From: Orychophragmus violaceus
Lineage: Eukaryota; Streptophyta; Magnoliopsida; Brassicales; Brassicaceae
Reading direction: 5' to 3'
Length of the DNA: 64,000 bases
Assembly: GCA_030180135.1 (NCBI GenBank)
Contig: CM058239.1
Coordinates: 59,289,246-59,353,245, forward strand
Below are positions 1-12,459 of this stretch, piece after piece. The translations under genes and the position numbers were made by a program. Below the pieces are notes generated by a model. It made no database searches. It was not told the DNA's origin and saw only the letters and a list, made by a program, of their open reading frames with translations. Every line of letters starts with the position of its first letter. Positions within the stretch are counted from its first letter, which is position 1.

Positions 1-44
1 TTTAAGGATGGTTAAGTTCTCTCGGGTTTTACCTTTGTCGCACT

Positions 45-200
45 CAGGCATCGATCGTTGCACTAAGTGCATCGACCGTTGCTGGGCGATTTTTCGTTGT
101 GGATCGATCGTTGCTCAGGACCGCAATGATCGCTGCAATGCGATTTCTGTCGTATTGTGACGGTCGACACAATGGTGTGTCGATCGACGCACTGCGATTC
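45..200. repeat. Cluster of TCGATCG-type palindromic motifs in G1
   Basis: Several short dyads of the form CATCGATCGTTG, TCGATCG and GTGTCGATCGAC lie within about 150 bp, alternating with GCAATGCGATT-like spacers. The equivalent place in G2 (45225-45375) has the same cluster. It lies just downstream of the protease frame on the minus strand. Function is unknown. Confidence 0.6.
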
Positions 201-363
201 AATCCGAGACCTGCAAACAAAAACTCACCAAAACCAGAAACAAACGTGAAATCCTAAGAAAAACACCAAAAATGAAAAGGAAAAACAACTAAACCTAACA
301 GTGGGTTGCCTCCCACTCAGCGCTTGTTTAAGGTCATTAGCTTGACCGGACGAACAAGATCTT

Positions 364-1332
364 TCAGGCACCAAGAGATCTCGACAGAGACTTTTTCTGT
401 CTCCGTTCAAGTCTTCTCATCCAGGGTGGCGAGTAGGCTGTCGTAGAATGCTCGTGTCCAAGAAAAGATGGAGTAAAATGCGCTCCAGGATCTATAATCA
501 CAGTGTCATCCGGCTGCTCATCATCTGCTTCCATGATGGTGAATGTCTGCCCATCTATCAGTGGTCTTCGCAGCTTGTCCATCTCATAACGCAGCGGTTC
601 ATCTCCCAGATGGAGGTCTATCAGGCTGTTCCTAACATCAATTACCGCTCCCGCTGTAGCCAAAAATGGTCTTCCAAGTAGTAACGCTTCATCCGGATCA
701 CAGTCATATTTCAGCACTAGGAAGTCCGTTGGAACTAAGTAGTTTCCAACCCTCACCGGGATGTCCTCAAGAAGTCCTTCCGGAACTCTTATAGACTGAT
801 CAGCTAGGACAAGAGAGGTCCTAGTAGGCTTAAAATCCAGCATTCCCAGCTTCTCTACCACAGAGTATGGCATAAGACTTCCAGCAGCTCCTAAATCACA
901 AAGAGAGCGCCTAAAACTATCTTCGAAGATAGAACAGTTAAGCACAAAGACACCAGGGTCTGGCAGCTTCTTCGGGATCTTAGTCAGCAGAACATCACTA
1001 ATATGATGAGGGACTATAATCACCCAATCTCTTAGCTCCTCATCTAAAGGCAGCATCTTGTTCAAGTACCTCTGCACACATGGGTGATAAGGTGGATCAT
1101 CAGAAGATGGAATTTCTTCCAATTCTTCACCAATCTCCTCTAGCTTCTTAAGCTCTTCTATCTCCTGCTTAATCACTTCAGATACTGAGGGATATAGTCT
1201 GATTGACTGTGCATAAATCTCCTCCTGAGTGATCTCAGACACTCCAGGGAATAAGTGGGCAAGCTCTAAATCAGCATCAACATTGTCATCATCTAGCGAG
1301 TCTGTCTGTTCACAACCTGCATCGACCGACAC
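364..1332 (-). pseudogene. G1 retroviral-type aspartic protease region (end of gag-pro)
   Basis: A 322-codon open stretch with the retropepsin signature CDLGAAGSLMPYS (active-site D-x-G-A) near residues 142-154 and the downstream flap and hydrophobic segments ending in LLLGRPFLATAGA. This fold processes the gag polyprotein in the particle. An acidic, glutamate-rich linker precedes it. The stretch ends with no reverse transcriptase following, as in G2. It is not an independent gene: it is the tail of a gag-pro frame interrupted upstream by stops. The chosen ATG is only the first one in the open stretch. Confidence 0.75.
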
Positions 1333-1482
1333 TAGATGTGTGTCGATCGATGCAACACTGTTTTCACAGTTTTAACCCGAGAGATTTTCTCCAAAATCCG
1401 AGTTTTCACTCTCCTTCACCAATTCAGCTGTACTTAGCTCAAATTTTTCACCTAGGTGAGACCCATCAGTAATGTACACAGA

Positions 1483-1905
1483 TCAGGCCTTAATATGAGT
1501 GTCTGCTACTCCTTTTCCCTTCATAGAGCTGGAAATCTGATTCACCTGAGTATCCAACTGCTTCATGTGAGTGTTCAGAGACTCAAACTTCCCATTGAGG
1601 TCCTCATAGACAGCATCTAACTTCTTGTTGCTCTCCACAGTACTCTTGGTCTGACTCTCTATAAGCTGTTCCATCATTGCTTCCATCCTACTCTCATGAG
1701 CTGTAGGTGCAGGAGGAGTCTGATAAGATGAAGATCCATAGGTTCTCTGAGTACCTTGTCCAAAAAGCTTCTGAAAACCACTAGTCTGTCCAAAAGAGTT
1801 CTGATTGCCTGTGAAGGCACTCTTTTGTCCTCCATTGAAGAATCTGTTACCTTGCTGATTACCAAATATGTTCCCTTGGAAACCAGATCCTCCAATGTAA
1901 TTCAC
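1483..1905 (-). pseudogene. G1 gag, C-terminal Gly/Asn/Gln-rich part
   Basis: 140 codons rich in G, N, Q and F (for example GNQQGNRFFNGGQKSAF), followed by a heptad-like stretch around LDAVYEDLNGKFESLNTH that could form a coiled coil. It matches the second part of G2 gag (46330-47283). It ends at a stop where G2 has tryptophan (TGG to TGA), and further stops follow before the protease part. No CCHC zinc knuckle is visible, unusual for gag but shared by both copies. Confidence 0.7.
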
Positions 1906-2022
1906 ATCTTCTTCCGAGTGTCCTCCTCAGTTTGAATTACCTCAACATCTTGAGCAAAGTGGACAACCTTCTTATTAGCCAGGAGATTGCAGATTGTGTC
2001 CATCCTAGATCTCAATTCAGCC

Positions 2023-2676
2023 TGAAGGATTATGTGTGTTCATGGGTGTAATTCTCAGATTACAACCAAGCACATAATTATCTAGGATCTAGGTGATTTG
2101 CAGTTGAATCATAAACAGATCAGGATCATTACCTTATGATTGCAGCGGATTAATCAATGGAATATCGAGATCTGCAAGAGCTGATGATTACCGGCTCCTC
2201 CTCAGGTATCCACACTCTTACAAGCTATTGGATCAGGCTGCTAGACCAAGCTCGGAATCAACAGAGAGAGAGGAGGACGGCTGAGGCTCCAAAATCGCAG
2301 ATCACTGAAGCATTAGGGCTTCCTGCGCCTCCTCCTTCCTTTATATGGGCCCAAGTAATTAAACTAATGGCTCATTAGGCTTTTGGGCCCAAGGCCCAAA
2401 TCAGACAAAAGACTGTCTTTTGTCTGGCCTAATTCTCTGTACAAATACAGTAAATGCCTTGCATCTTACCGTATTAATTCCTTGTTAACTTTCCCGTTAG
2501 CTATGGTGTGTGACCCTTTGGGATCATACAATACTGGTAATAAGTCCTAAACTTATAGATCATGAGCGGGCTCTAGCAAATCATCATGATCACCCAGTAT
2601 TTATGACTTATGTCTGATCTCGACACTTATCATACTTTCTAGAGATAGTACGGTAGATTTCAGGACATTCCCAACA
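2023..2676 (-). repeat. E2 3' LTR (copia)
   Basis: 654 bp, preceded by TSD CAGCC (2018-2022) and followed by the complement of the purine tract (2677-2687). Matches 15231-15884 almost base for base. Contains many TGGGCC/GGGCCCAA motifs. Confidence 0.93.
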
Positions 2677-3534
2677 ATCTCCCACTTGTACTGGAATCCT
2701 ACATTCCCTAATCCTTTTGTCTCAATATCTCAATCTGGCATAAGGCAAGATGCGTGTCATCCTTATATAGCCAGACCATGTTTATCGGAACAGATTTGAT
2801 ACTGACAATGCAAACGACTTGGGCAAGTCCGTTTGGGAGTGGCCACTCTCTTACCAGCTATCAAGTCTCCGATTGGCCTAGAGATATTACCTCCGTTAAA
2901 CGGCAGGGACAAATCCCATCTTGTTCCATCACTATGAACTACACACTTTATAATACACCCAACCAAGGTCCTTATAGCTCCCAGTTACGAAACAGCGTTA
3001 GACAATGATCAAAGTGTATCAATCCATGTGCAGCCACATGCATGCGAACTCAGGTCTAAGGACTATACTCTATAGTCGTATATGAGAACCTCTTATGACA
3101 CAGATATTAATATCTTGTAGAGTTCTCATCAGCGGTCCATGTCCGGTCATATGCTCCCCTACATATACCTATGTGTCGACTTTGATGCCGCGCATCTATG
3201 ACCGCTAGAAACTTGGTCATAAGTCTCAACACAATCTAGTCTCAAGTGGTTGTTGGTGTTCCAATTTCAACAACCTTCGACTATGGACACTATGATTTAT
3301 GTCATTTCGTTAAATATGGGGTTTCAGGATCAAGTCTACTCATGTACTTCGATGGCCCATATATAATGACATGAATCATTTTGGAACGATTATTTATATC
3401 ACAGTTAAAATAATCCAGAAATCATAGATTTCATAAACATAAAATATTATGTTCACATGAACCTTTCAAAACAACTAAATAAAGCCCTTTACAAATTCCC
3501 ACTGAAATTAAGACTACATCTTAATTTCACTTAT
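2677..3534 (-). other. E2 3' untranslated segment and polypurine tract
   Basis: Non-coding stretch between the RNase H remnant and the 3' LTR. On the minus strand it ends in the purine-rich AAGTGGGAGAT just before the LTR, the expected plus-strand priming tract. The reverse complement is repeated in E1 at 10946-11801. Confidence 0.7.
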
Positions 3535-5439
3535 CCTACAGCTACAGTCCGCGACTCGTGCTTAGGTCTAAGGAGTGGCTTTGTTAATAGATTAGCAACG
3601 TTCTCATTCGTTGAAACTTGCTGATCTACTTAACACCTCTGTCATTTATCTCACGGAATAGGTTATACCTACCCTCAAGGTGTTTGGACCTCTGATGTGC
3701 AGCTAGTCTCATCTATGCTGGGAATCACATCAAGTTCAGTGATGAACTCTTCTTTCCAAACAACCTCTTTCGCCGCTACCCAAGCTGCGAAATGTTCAGC
3801 TTAAGTCATGGAGTCAGCAACAGTGCCTTGCACCGCCAGACAGACACAAGATATAACCGGACTGTGACCGGAAATCATCTTTGTCTGTTGGAAACTTGCC
3901 TTTCAGACTCTACCGACTTGTAGCACCTCACTTTCTCCGTAAATCAAGAACTTATCCTAAGTATTTTCCAAATACTTGAGGATATTCATTACGTCTATCC
4001 AGTGATTCTTTGCTGGATTTGACTGGTCTTTACTTGTCTTGCTTAACATTAAAGCAACATCAAAACAAGTACGTGTCATGGCATACATGATAGGTCCAAT
4101 TGCCGACGCATATGGAATCTCATCCATGCATTCAAGCTCAGCAGTTATCGTAGGACACTGTTTCTTGCTTAACGTAATGCCATGTGACATTGGCATAAAA
4201 CCCTTCTTGGAATGCTAAAAACGTGTAGGACTTTGTCAATATAAGAATCCTGACTTTGTCCTATCAGCTCTTTTGGATCTCTATCTTTAGATCCAAAATC
4301 CAAGAACATACGTGGCTTTACCCATGTCAATCATAAAAACCAACTCCCAAGCCAGTCCTTTACCGACTGCAGCATTGGAACGTTATTTCCGAGAATCAGT
4401 ATGTCATCTACATACACTATGAGAAATGCAACATCGCTCCCACTTATCTATTAGTAAACGCACAGTTCCATCTCGTTCCTGTTCAAGTCAAAACCTTGAC
4501 TACTTCAACAGAACGAAGATTCCAACTCCGATATGTTTGCTTCTATCCATGAATGGATCGATGAAGCTAACTTACATACAGTATAATTTTTCGGAGTCCG
4601 GGCTCACTTTCGCTTCTGTGAATTTCGCAGATTCGTCACTTTCAATGATCATCAGATCATGGCAATTAATCACGAGAAATCACTCTCGGATTAGTGACGG
4701 ATTCATTCAGATCTGCGAACTTCAGGCTCTACAGGTGTAGATTCTACAGAAATCTGTAAATCCATCCGCTGCTCTCCCTCAACAGGTTGAGCAGCCTCCT
4801 GTATTTCTTGAATTTCTTCGAGTTATACTTTTACTCCCACTGTTCTTCTTGGAAAGCAACTTTCCTTTCAGAAAACAGAATTCCGAACAACCTAACTTCG
4901 TTTTCGGAATGGACGTAAAAAGTAACAAGCCTTGGTTTCCCTAGGACAACCAGCGAAGTAGCTCAAGTACAAATACTCAGTAAAGACGAATTTGGATCAT
5001 TTCCAGTCCACATTTATGTGGTGTCTTTCAACTGATATTGGTGGAACTATTTCAGCGTAAACTTAGATATTTCTAGAGCGTTATTCTTAAAGAATATCAT
5101 GGAAGATTCGTGTGACTCATCTTTAATCATTTCTAATAAGATCTGATTCATTCTCACAGAAACACCTTTAGGTTTTCAGGAGAAATGAGTTGTGAAACGA
5201 CTTCACACTCATTCAGATGATCACACCATTAATGACTTAAGTATTCTCACTCGTGATCTAATCCAGAGTCTCAATACTTTTGTCATTCAGATTCTATACC
5301 TCATTCTGGAACTCTTTCGACCATTTCAAAGAATTCCAACTCGTGTCTCATCAAATGAACACAGTCATACTCACTGAAGTAATCAGTAAAGATAATGAAG
5401 TACAGGAAATTTTCTCTGGCATTACTGCTCATCGGGCCA
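3535..5439 (-). pseudogene. E2 pol remnant: integrase end, reverse transcriptase, RNase H
   Basis: Read on the minus strand, short blocks resembling copia integrase, reverse transcriptase and RNase H appear in the right order but in different frames with many stops. The longest is 3957-4196 (79 codons), with SKKQCP, a TELECMDEIPYASAIG-like block (usual motif MxxVPYASAVGSLMYA) and YAMTRTCFDVA, typical of the end of copia RT. The end near 3535-3600 matches the usual RNase H tail that lists the element's own region as a remaining load (TKPL-like). E1 carries the same fragments with the same breaks, so the decay predates both insertions. Confidence 0.8.
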
Positions 5440-5444
5440 CATAC

Positions 5445-6097
5445 TGTTGGGAATGTCCTGAAATCTACTGTACTATCTCTAGAAAGTATGATAAGTGTCG
5501 AGATCAGATATAAGTCATAAATACTGGGTGATCATGATGACTTGCTAGAGTCCGCTCTTGATCTATAAGTTTAGGACTTATTACCAGTATTGTATGATCC
5601 CAAAGGGTCACACACCATAGCTAACAGGAAAGTTAAAATGGAATTAATACGGTAAGATGCAAGGCATTTACTGTATTTGCACAGAGAATTGGGCCAGACA
5701 AAATACAGGCTTTTGTCTGATTTGGGTCTTGGGCCCAAAAGCCTAATAGGCCATTAGTTTAATTACTTGGGCCCATATAAGTGAGGAAGAGGCGCAGCCT
5801 AGGGTAATAATTACACCACCTCTGCGATTTTGCCTCAGCCGTCCTCTCTCTCTCTCTCTGTTGATTCCAGCTTGGTCTAGCAGCCTGATCCAGTAGCTTG
5901 TAAGCGTGTGGATACCTAGGAGGAGCCGGTTTCTATCAGCTCTTGCAGATCTCGATATTCCTTTGATCAATCCGCTGCAATCACAAGGTAACCATCCTGA
6001 TCTGTTTATGATTCATCTGCAAATCACCTAGATCCTAGTTGATTATGTGATAGGTTGTAATCTGACAATTGAACCAATGAACACACATAATCCTTCA
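5445..6097 (+). repeat. E1 5' LTR (copia)
   Basis: Starts TGTTGGGAATG, ends ATAATCCTTCA. A TATA-like CATATAA at 5774-5780 follows a GGGCCC site, a plausible core promoter. A CT-rich microsatellite (TC repeats near 5845-5860) lies downstream. Confidence 0.93.
5774..5780 (+). promoter_or_regulatory. Putative TATA box of E1 LTR
   Basis: CATATAA about 320 bp before the LTR end, next to GGGCCC and TGGGCC motifs. The same site occurs in the 3' LTR near 12131-12137 and, as CATATAAAGG, on the minus strand in the E2 LTRs. Confidence 0.5.
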
Positions 6098-6110
6098 GTG
6101 GTATCAGAGA
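6098..6110 (+). other. E1 primer binding site (initiator tRNA-Met type)
   Basis: GTGGTATCAGAG immediately after the LTR. TGGTATCAGAG is the usual copia primer site complementary to the 3' end of initiator Met-tRNA. Confidence 0.85.
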
Positions 6111-7552
6111 CAGGTTGTTAGGTTTTTGCTTTTTGGATCATACTAGGTTGTTTATTAGTTTGATGAATCGATTTTAATGAGTAAAATTGATTGAAACTTG
6201 GAAAACCTAGAGATAAGAAAATCTTGTCAATCGCTTGTTGACTTTGTTTTGTAATTAAGAAACGTGTTAGGTTTGTTAATGTTCAAATCGATTTTGTCTT
6301 TAAGTGAATGATGAAACGAATTGGAAAAGTCAAAATCACTTATTAAATTAATTATCAAACGATCGATGATGATCGTGATCATATGAATAAGTAATTGTTC
6401 AATTTGAAAAAAGTCATAAGGTTGCATTCGATCATGACTTTGTCTTTAAGCTAAAGACAAAATCGTTTCAAAGCTTTGAATAATTATGGTTCAAGCGGTT
6501 AACCCAAATCGCGGTTTGCTGGAAATTATTTAATACAATTGGTATTATTTAATTTCTGGTTAAACCGGATTTAAATTCAAAAATTGAATTTTAACCTAAA
6601 CCGAAGGCTGGTCTAAGTTTGATTTGGTTGGACCAAATAATTTAGAGCTGGTCTGGTTTAGTAAATAACCAGTTGGATTTAGTAGTTAATTTGGTCTTGG
6701 ACCAGAATTAATGAACCGACTCGGTTATGTCAAATTATTGGGCCAATTGGAATTCTGTGGTCTTGGGCCAAGAATTGGGCCTATAATTTGTGACCCAACC
6801 GAAATCTTTAATAAAACATTAAATTAGAAAGTTTCTTTGATTAGAAGTTTCTAATTTTGGTATGTTAGGAAATTTCTAAATATAGTAAGTTTCCAAATTT
6901 AGAAAGTTTCTAAAATAAGAATGTTTCCCGATTTAGAAAGTTTCTAAAAATAGTAGGTTTCCCTAAATAGAAAGTTTCCATATTTAGTAAGTTACATGAA
7001 ATGGAAAGTTTCCCAAAATAGTAATCTTCTATTTTTGGGAGGAAATCTATTGAAACCTAAAATCCTCAAAAATAATATCAAGCTTGGATGTCTTGCCCAA
7101 TCTTGTCAGCTACTTAACGCTTATTCAATTACAGATATGGCTTACAGTGTGAGGTGTCTGTTTTTGCGTAAGTAAAGTAGTATATAGTCACTAATTTCAT
7201 TGGGAGTCCCAGACTTTAGTGATTATTTGGCTGTAAGAGATTGGTTTCCTTGACTGGGCCATCGGGAGTCCCGGGCCTTGAGACATCTGGTGTATTGGGC
7301 CTTGGGCCCAATTCACAACCGAGAGTTATTGGATATAACTAGCTGTGTGTATGCTTACCAAGTAAAGCTACTTCTGGGTGACGGCCAGTGGCCCACTTTG
7401 GATTTAGCTGAACATGGGTCTCGGAATCATTGCATTCTTATGAGGTTAAACAAAGAAATTTTGAATGCAATGCGAGTTTTTCTTATAAGTTGTTAAGATT
7501 ACTCTTTTATGAACTAAATAACTAAAACTCTATTTATCTCTAAATTTCAGTT
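6111..7552 (+). other. E1 long untranslated leader
   Basis: About 1.4 kb between primer site and gag with no sustained frame. It holds AT-rich sequence (6200-6600), several TTGGGCC motifs (6735-6790, 7255-7310) and the AGAAAGTTTC repeat block described separately. E2 has a matching leader at 13940-15217, so it is a conserved part of the family. Confidence 0.7.
6825..7045 (+). repeat. Degenerate AGAAAGTTTC(C/T)-type repeats in the E1 leader
   Basis: About ten imperfect copies of a self-complementary core resembling TTAGAAAGTTTCTAA, alternating with ATAGTAAGTTTCC, spaced roughly 15-25 bp. Each core is a dyad. The same block lies in E2 at 14380-14590 in reverse. Confidence 0.65.
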
Positions 7553-8445
7553 ATGACTAGCACAAACAATCAAAACACTTTCTCGATCCGGTCTGTCCTT
7601 GAAATGGACAAACTGAACGGATCAAATTTCTTGACTTGGTCGCGGAACCTGAGGCTAGTCCTCAGGCAGGAGAGAAAGGACTATGTCCTTGAAAGAGCTC
7701 TCCCCGAGAGGATCGGGTCCAATGCCTCTCATGCAGTATATGATGCTTGGAATAAGCATTATAATGATGCGGTAGATGTGCGTGGTCTGATATTGGCTAC
7801 CATGGACTCAGATTTGCTGAAGCAATATGAGAACATGGAGTCGCCAATAGAGATGATCAGCAGCCTGAAATTGAAATTTCAGGAGCAGGTAAGAGTGGAG
7901 AGATACCAGTTGGTTAAGTCTCTCACTAGCTGCAAGCTACCAAATGATCATCCAGTGAGTCCTCATGTCAGTAAAATGATGGGTTACATTGATAACCTGA
8001 GGAAACTGGATTATCCAGTTAGCCAAGAATTGGCAACTGAGATCATTCTGCAGTCACTGCCGTCAAGCTATGATAAAAGTTCAAAAGGAACTATATCAAG
8101 AAAGGCTTAACGAAGACGCTGACTAAACTGCATGATATGCTCAAGACAGTTGAGCCAAACGTGAAGAGTACCCTGTATAATCTCATAATGGAGAAGGGTA
8201 GGTTTATTAAACCTAATGCTGACAAGGGTGAAGACAAAGTTGTCCAGATTTTGAATCATGGCAAGCGTGTGTCTTCTTAGCCCGAGTCAGATACATCTTA
8301 CGTTGGTAAGTGCTGCTACTGTAAAGAGACTGGGCATTGGAAGAGAGATTGCATTAAATTCATGGAAGATTATGAGGAGTTGAAGTTGATGTATGAGACT
8401 ACTTCCTCAGGTATTCATGTTATTACTTCAAGTTCTACCTTATAG
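7553..8445 (+). pseudogene. E1 copia gag, frameshifted
   Basis: Starts MTSTNNQN and carries the UBN2/copia gag core (LNGSNFLTWSRNLRLVLRQ, then DLLKQYEN, then LQSLPSSYD). The frame is open from 7553 to 8110. A 2-nt insertion relative to E2 near 8075 shifts it, and a TAG at 8278-8280 stands where E2 has a glutamate codon. The zinc knuckle (CCYCKETGHWKRDC in E2) is still recognisable near 8310-8352. Gag would form the particle and package RNA. This copy cannot make full gag without E2-like help. Confidence 0.9.
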
Positions 8446-10945
8446 GTATTGGATATTGGTTGTGGCACTGATATTTGTTATAATATGCAGAGCCTAAGCA
8501 ACAGTAGAACGTTGAAGGAAGGACAAGTGGAACTGCATGTCTGGAAGGAGCTATGGATGCTGCCTCAGCCGTAGGGTTTTCACTTGTAGATGCCTTTAAG
8601 GCTTGGTTTTGTATTAAGTAATTGCTACAATGTACCTGCTTTAAGCAGAGTTGTCTTTCATTTTCTTGTAAGGATTTGAATGTTTTTCATTTTGATAAAA
8701 GACAAGTTTTGTTCTTTTGATCTCAATGAAATATTGATTGTAGCACCCTATTCAAGGAATGGGTTTTATATCTTAAACCAAAGAGTGCCTAAATGTAACA
8801 TAAATACCGAATTGGTTTAAATCTGATGAATTAAACCTGATTTTTCTTGGCGTAAATGTTTTGGTCACATAGAGTAAGTCGGATTCAGAAACCCCATAGT
8901 TATGGACTTTTGGGCTCATTTGATCGGATATCTTATGAGACTTGAATTCTGCTTACTGGACCAAAAGACAAAGGGCCCATCTTAGCCGAGCTAGAGAAAA
9001 GCCCAAAGACTTATTGGACCTTGAACATACTCATGTATGTAGCCCGATGAGCAGTAATGCCAGAGAAAATTTCTTGTACTTCATTATATTTACTGATTAC
9101 TTCAGTGAGTATGACTGTGTTCATTTGATGAGACACGAGTCGGAATTCTTTGAAATTGTCGAAAGAGTTCCAGAATGAGGTATAGAATCTGAGTGACAGA
9201 AGTATTGAGACTCTGGATTAGATCACGAGTGAGAATACTTAAGTCATTGATGGTGTGATCATCTGAATGAGTGTGAAGTCGTTTCACAGCTCATTTCTCC
9301 TGAAAACCTTGAGGTGTTTCTGTGAGAAAGAATCAGATCTTATTAGAAATGATTAAAGATGAGTCATACGAATCTTCCATGATATTCTTTAAGAATAACG
9401 CTCTAGAAATATCTAAGTTTACGCTGAAATAGTTCCACCAATATCAGTTGAAAGACACCACATAAATGTGGACTGGAAATGATCCAAATTCGTCTTTACT
9501 GAGTATTTGTAGTTGAGCTACTTCGCTGGTTGTCCTAGGGAAACCAAGGCTTGTTACTTTTTACGTCCATTCCGAAAACGAAGTTAGGTTGTTCGGAATT
9601 CTGTTTTCTAAAAGGAAAGTTACTTTCCAAGAAGAACAGTGGTAGTAAAAGTATAACTCGAAGAAATTCGAGAAATACAGGAGGCTGCTCAACCTGTTAA
9701 GGGAGAGCAGCGGATGGATTTACAGATTTCTGTAGAATCTACACCTGTAGAGCCTGAAGTTCGCAGATCTGAATGAATCCGTCACTAATCCGAGAGTGAT
9801 TTCTCGTGATTAATTGCCATGATCTGATGATCATTGAAAGTGACGAACCTGCGAAATTCACAGAAGCGAAAGTGAGCCCGGACTCCAAAAAATTATACTG
9901 TATGTAAGTTAGCTTCATCGATCAATTCATGGATAGAAGCAAGCATATCGGAGTTGGAATCTTCGTTCTGTTGAAGTAGTCAAGGTTTTGACTTGAACAT
10001 GAACGAAGTGGAACTGTGCGTTTACTAATAGATAAGTGGGAGCGATGTTGCATTTCTCATAGTGTATGTCGATGACATACTGATTCTCGGAAATAACGTT
10101 CCAATGCTGCAGTCGGTAAAGGACTGGCTTGGGAGTTGTTTTTATGATTGACATGGGTAAAGCCACGTATGTTCTTGGATTTTGGATCTAAAGATAAAGA
10201 TCCAAAAGAGCTGATAGGACAAAGTCAGGATTCTTATATTGACAAAGTCCTACACGTTTTCAGCATTCCAAGAAGGGTTTTATGCCAATGTCACATGGCA
10301 TTACGTTAAGCAAGAAACAGTGTCCTACGATAACTACTGAGCTTGAATGCATGGATGAGATTCCATATGCGTCGGCAATTGGATCTATCATGTATGCCAT
10401 GACACGTACTTGTTTTGATGTTGCTTTAATGTTAAGCAAGACAAGTAAAGACCAGTCAAATCCAGCAAAGAATCACTGGATAGACGTAATGAATATCCTC
10501 AAGTATTTGGAAAATACTTAGGATAAGTTCTTGATTTACGGAGAAAGTGAGGTGCTACAAGTCGGTAGAGTCTGAAAGGCAAGTTACCAACAGACAAAGA
10601 TGATTTCCGGTCACAGTCCGATTATATCTTGTGTCTGTCTGGCGGTGCAAGGCACTGTTGCTGACTCCATGACTTAAGCTGAACATTTCGCAGCTTGGGA
10701 AGCGGCGAAAGAGGTTGTTTGGAAAGAAGAGTTCATCACTGAACTTGATGTGATTCCCAGCATAGATGAGGCTAGCTGCACATCAGAGGTCCAAACACCT
10801 TGAGGGTAGGTATAACCTATTCCGTGAGATAAATGACAGAGGTGTTAAGTAGATCAGCAAGTTTCAACGAATGAGAACGTTGCTAATCTATTAACGAAGC
10901 CACTCCTTAGGCCTAAGCACGAGTCGCGGACTGTAGCTGTAGGAT
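8446..10945 (+). pseudogene. E1 pol remnant: protease, GAG-pre-integrase, integrase, RT, RNase H
   Basis: Blocks in order are a retropepsin-like LDIGCGTDI (8449-8480), a degraded pre-integrase LGHI..LLGSFD-like part (8850-8935), an integrase start with HTHVCSPMS and YFIIFTDYFSEY (8942-9178), an RT segment with VDDI-like context near 10065-10090, the RT end at 10282-10521, and an RNase H remnant to about 10945. Stops and frame changes are scattered throughout; the protease to integrase part looks internally deleted. A normal copia pol is over 3 kb and one frame. E2 shares these breaks. Confidence 0.8.
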
Positions 10946-11790
10946 AAGTGAAATTAAGATGTAGTCTTAATTTCAGTGGGAGTTTGTAAAGGGCTTTATT
11001 TAGTTGTTTTGAAAGGTTCATGTAAACAAAATATTTTATGTTTATGAAATTTATGATTTCTGGATTATTTTAACTGTGATATAAATAATCGTTCCAAAAT
11101 GATTCATGTCATTATATATGGGCCATCGAAGTACATGAGTAGACTTGATCCTGAAACCCCATATTTAACGAAATGACATAAATCATAGTGTCCATAGTCG
11201 AAGGTTGTTGAAATTGGAACACCAACAACCACTTGAGACTAGATTGTGTTGAGACTTATGACCAAGTTTCGAGGGGTCATAGATGCGCGGCATCAAAGTC
11301 GACACATAGGTATATGTAGGGGAGCATATGACCGGACATGGCCCGCTGATGAGAACTCTACAAGATATTAATATCTGTGTCATAAGAGGTTCTCATATAC
11401 GACTATAGAGTATAGTCCTTAGACCTGAGTTCGTATGCATGTGGCTGCACATGGAGTGATGCGCTTTGATCATTGTCTAACGCTGTTTCGTAACTGGGAG
11501 CTATAAGGACCTTGGTTGGGTGTATTATAAAGTGTGTAGTTCATAGTGATGGAACAAGATGGGATTTGTCCCTGCCGTTTAACGGAGGTAATATCTCTAG
11601 GCCAATCGGAGACTTGATAGCTGGTAAGAGAGTGGCCACTCCCAAACGGACTTGCCCAAGTCGTTTGCATTGTCAGTATCAAATCTGGTCCGATGAACAT
11701 GGTCTGGCTATATAAGGATGACACGCATCTTGCCTTATGCCAGATCGAGATATTGAGACAAAAGGATTAGGGAATGTAGGATTCCAGTAC

Positions 11791-11801
11791 AAGTGGGAGA
11801 T
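11791..11801 (+). other. E1 polypurine tract
   Basis: AAGTGGGAGAT abuts the 3' LTR start TGTTGGGAATG; the same tract occurs in E2. Confidence 0.8.
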
Positions 11802-12454
11802 TGTTGGGAATGTCCTGAAATCTACTGTACTATCTCTAGAAAATATGATAAGTGTCGAGATCAGACATAAGTCATAAATACTGGGTGATCATGATGACTT
11901 GCTAGAGTCCGCTCTTGATCTATAAGTTTAGGACTTATTACCAGTATTGTATGATCCCAAAGGGTCACACACCATAGCTAACGGGAAAGTTAAAATGGAA
12001 TTAATACGGTAAGATGCAAGGCATTTACTGTATTTGCACAGAGAATTGGGCCAGACAAAATACAGGCTTTTGTCTGATTTGGGTCTTGGGCCCAAAAGCC
12101 TAATAGGCCATTAGTTTAATTACTTGGGCCCATATAAGTGAGGAAGAGGCGCAGCCTAGGGTAATAATTACACCACCTCTGCGATTTTGCCTCAGCCGTC
12201 CTCTCTCTCTCTCTCTGTTGATTCCAGCTTGGTCTAGCAGCCTGATCCAGTAGCTTGTAAGCGTGTGGATACCTAGGAGGAGCCGGTTTCTATCAGCTCT
12301 TGCAGATCTCGATATTCCTTTGATCAATCCGCTGCAATCACAAGGTAACCATCCTGATATGTTTATGATTCATCTGCAAATCACCTAGATCCTAGTTGAT
12401 TATGTGATAGGTTGTAATCTGACAATTGAACCAATGAACACACATAATCCTACA
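11802..12454 (+). repeat. E1 3' LTR (copia)
   Basis: 653 bp, nearly identical to 5445-6097. The terminal CTTCA is CTACA here, a single base change. Followed by TSD CATAC. Confidence 0.93.
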
Positions 12455-12459
12455 CATAC

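Larger units (their letters stand above)
5445..12454 (+). mobile_element. E1: Ty1/copia element nested in E2, plus strand
   Basis: 7010-bp element with 653-bp LTRs (5445-6097 and 11802-12454), TSD CATAC at 5440-5444 and 12455-12459, a primer binding site directly after the 5' LTR and a purine tract (AAGTGGGAGAT) directly before the 3' LTR. It lies inside pol of E2, a related copy of the same family in the opposite orientation. Gag is broken by a 2-nt insertion and a stop; pol is decayed. The two LTRs differ at only a handful of sites by eye. Confidence 0.95.

Noticed and set aside
448..681. Plus-strand frame opposite G1 protease
   Set aside because: Antisense shadow of the protease frame; no family motif.
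5192..5377. 61-codon frame repeated at 9102-9287
   Set aside because: Lies antisense to degraded copia integrase; similarity reflects the shared element, not a gene.
6825..7045. Heat-shock elements (nGAAnnTTCn) in the copia leader
   Set aside because: The core GAAAGTTTC has the wrong spacing between GAA and TTC.
11512..11715. 67-codon frame (also 2763-2966)
   Set aside because: In the copia 3' untranslated segment, no motif, and a competing frame exists on the other strand.
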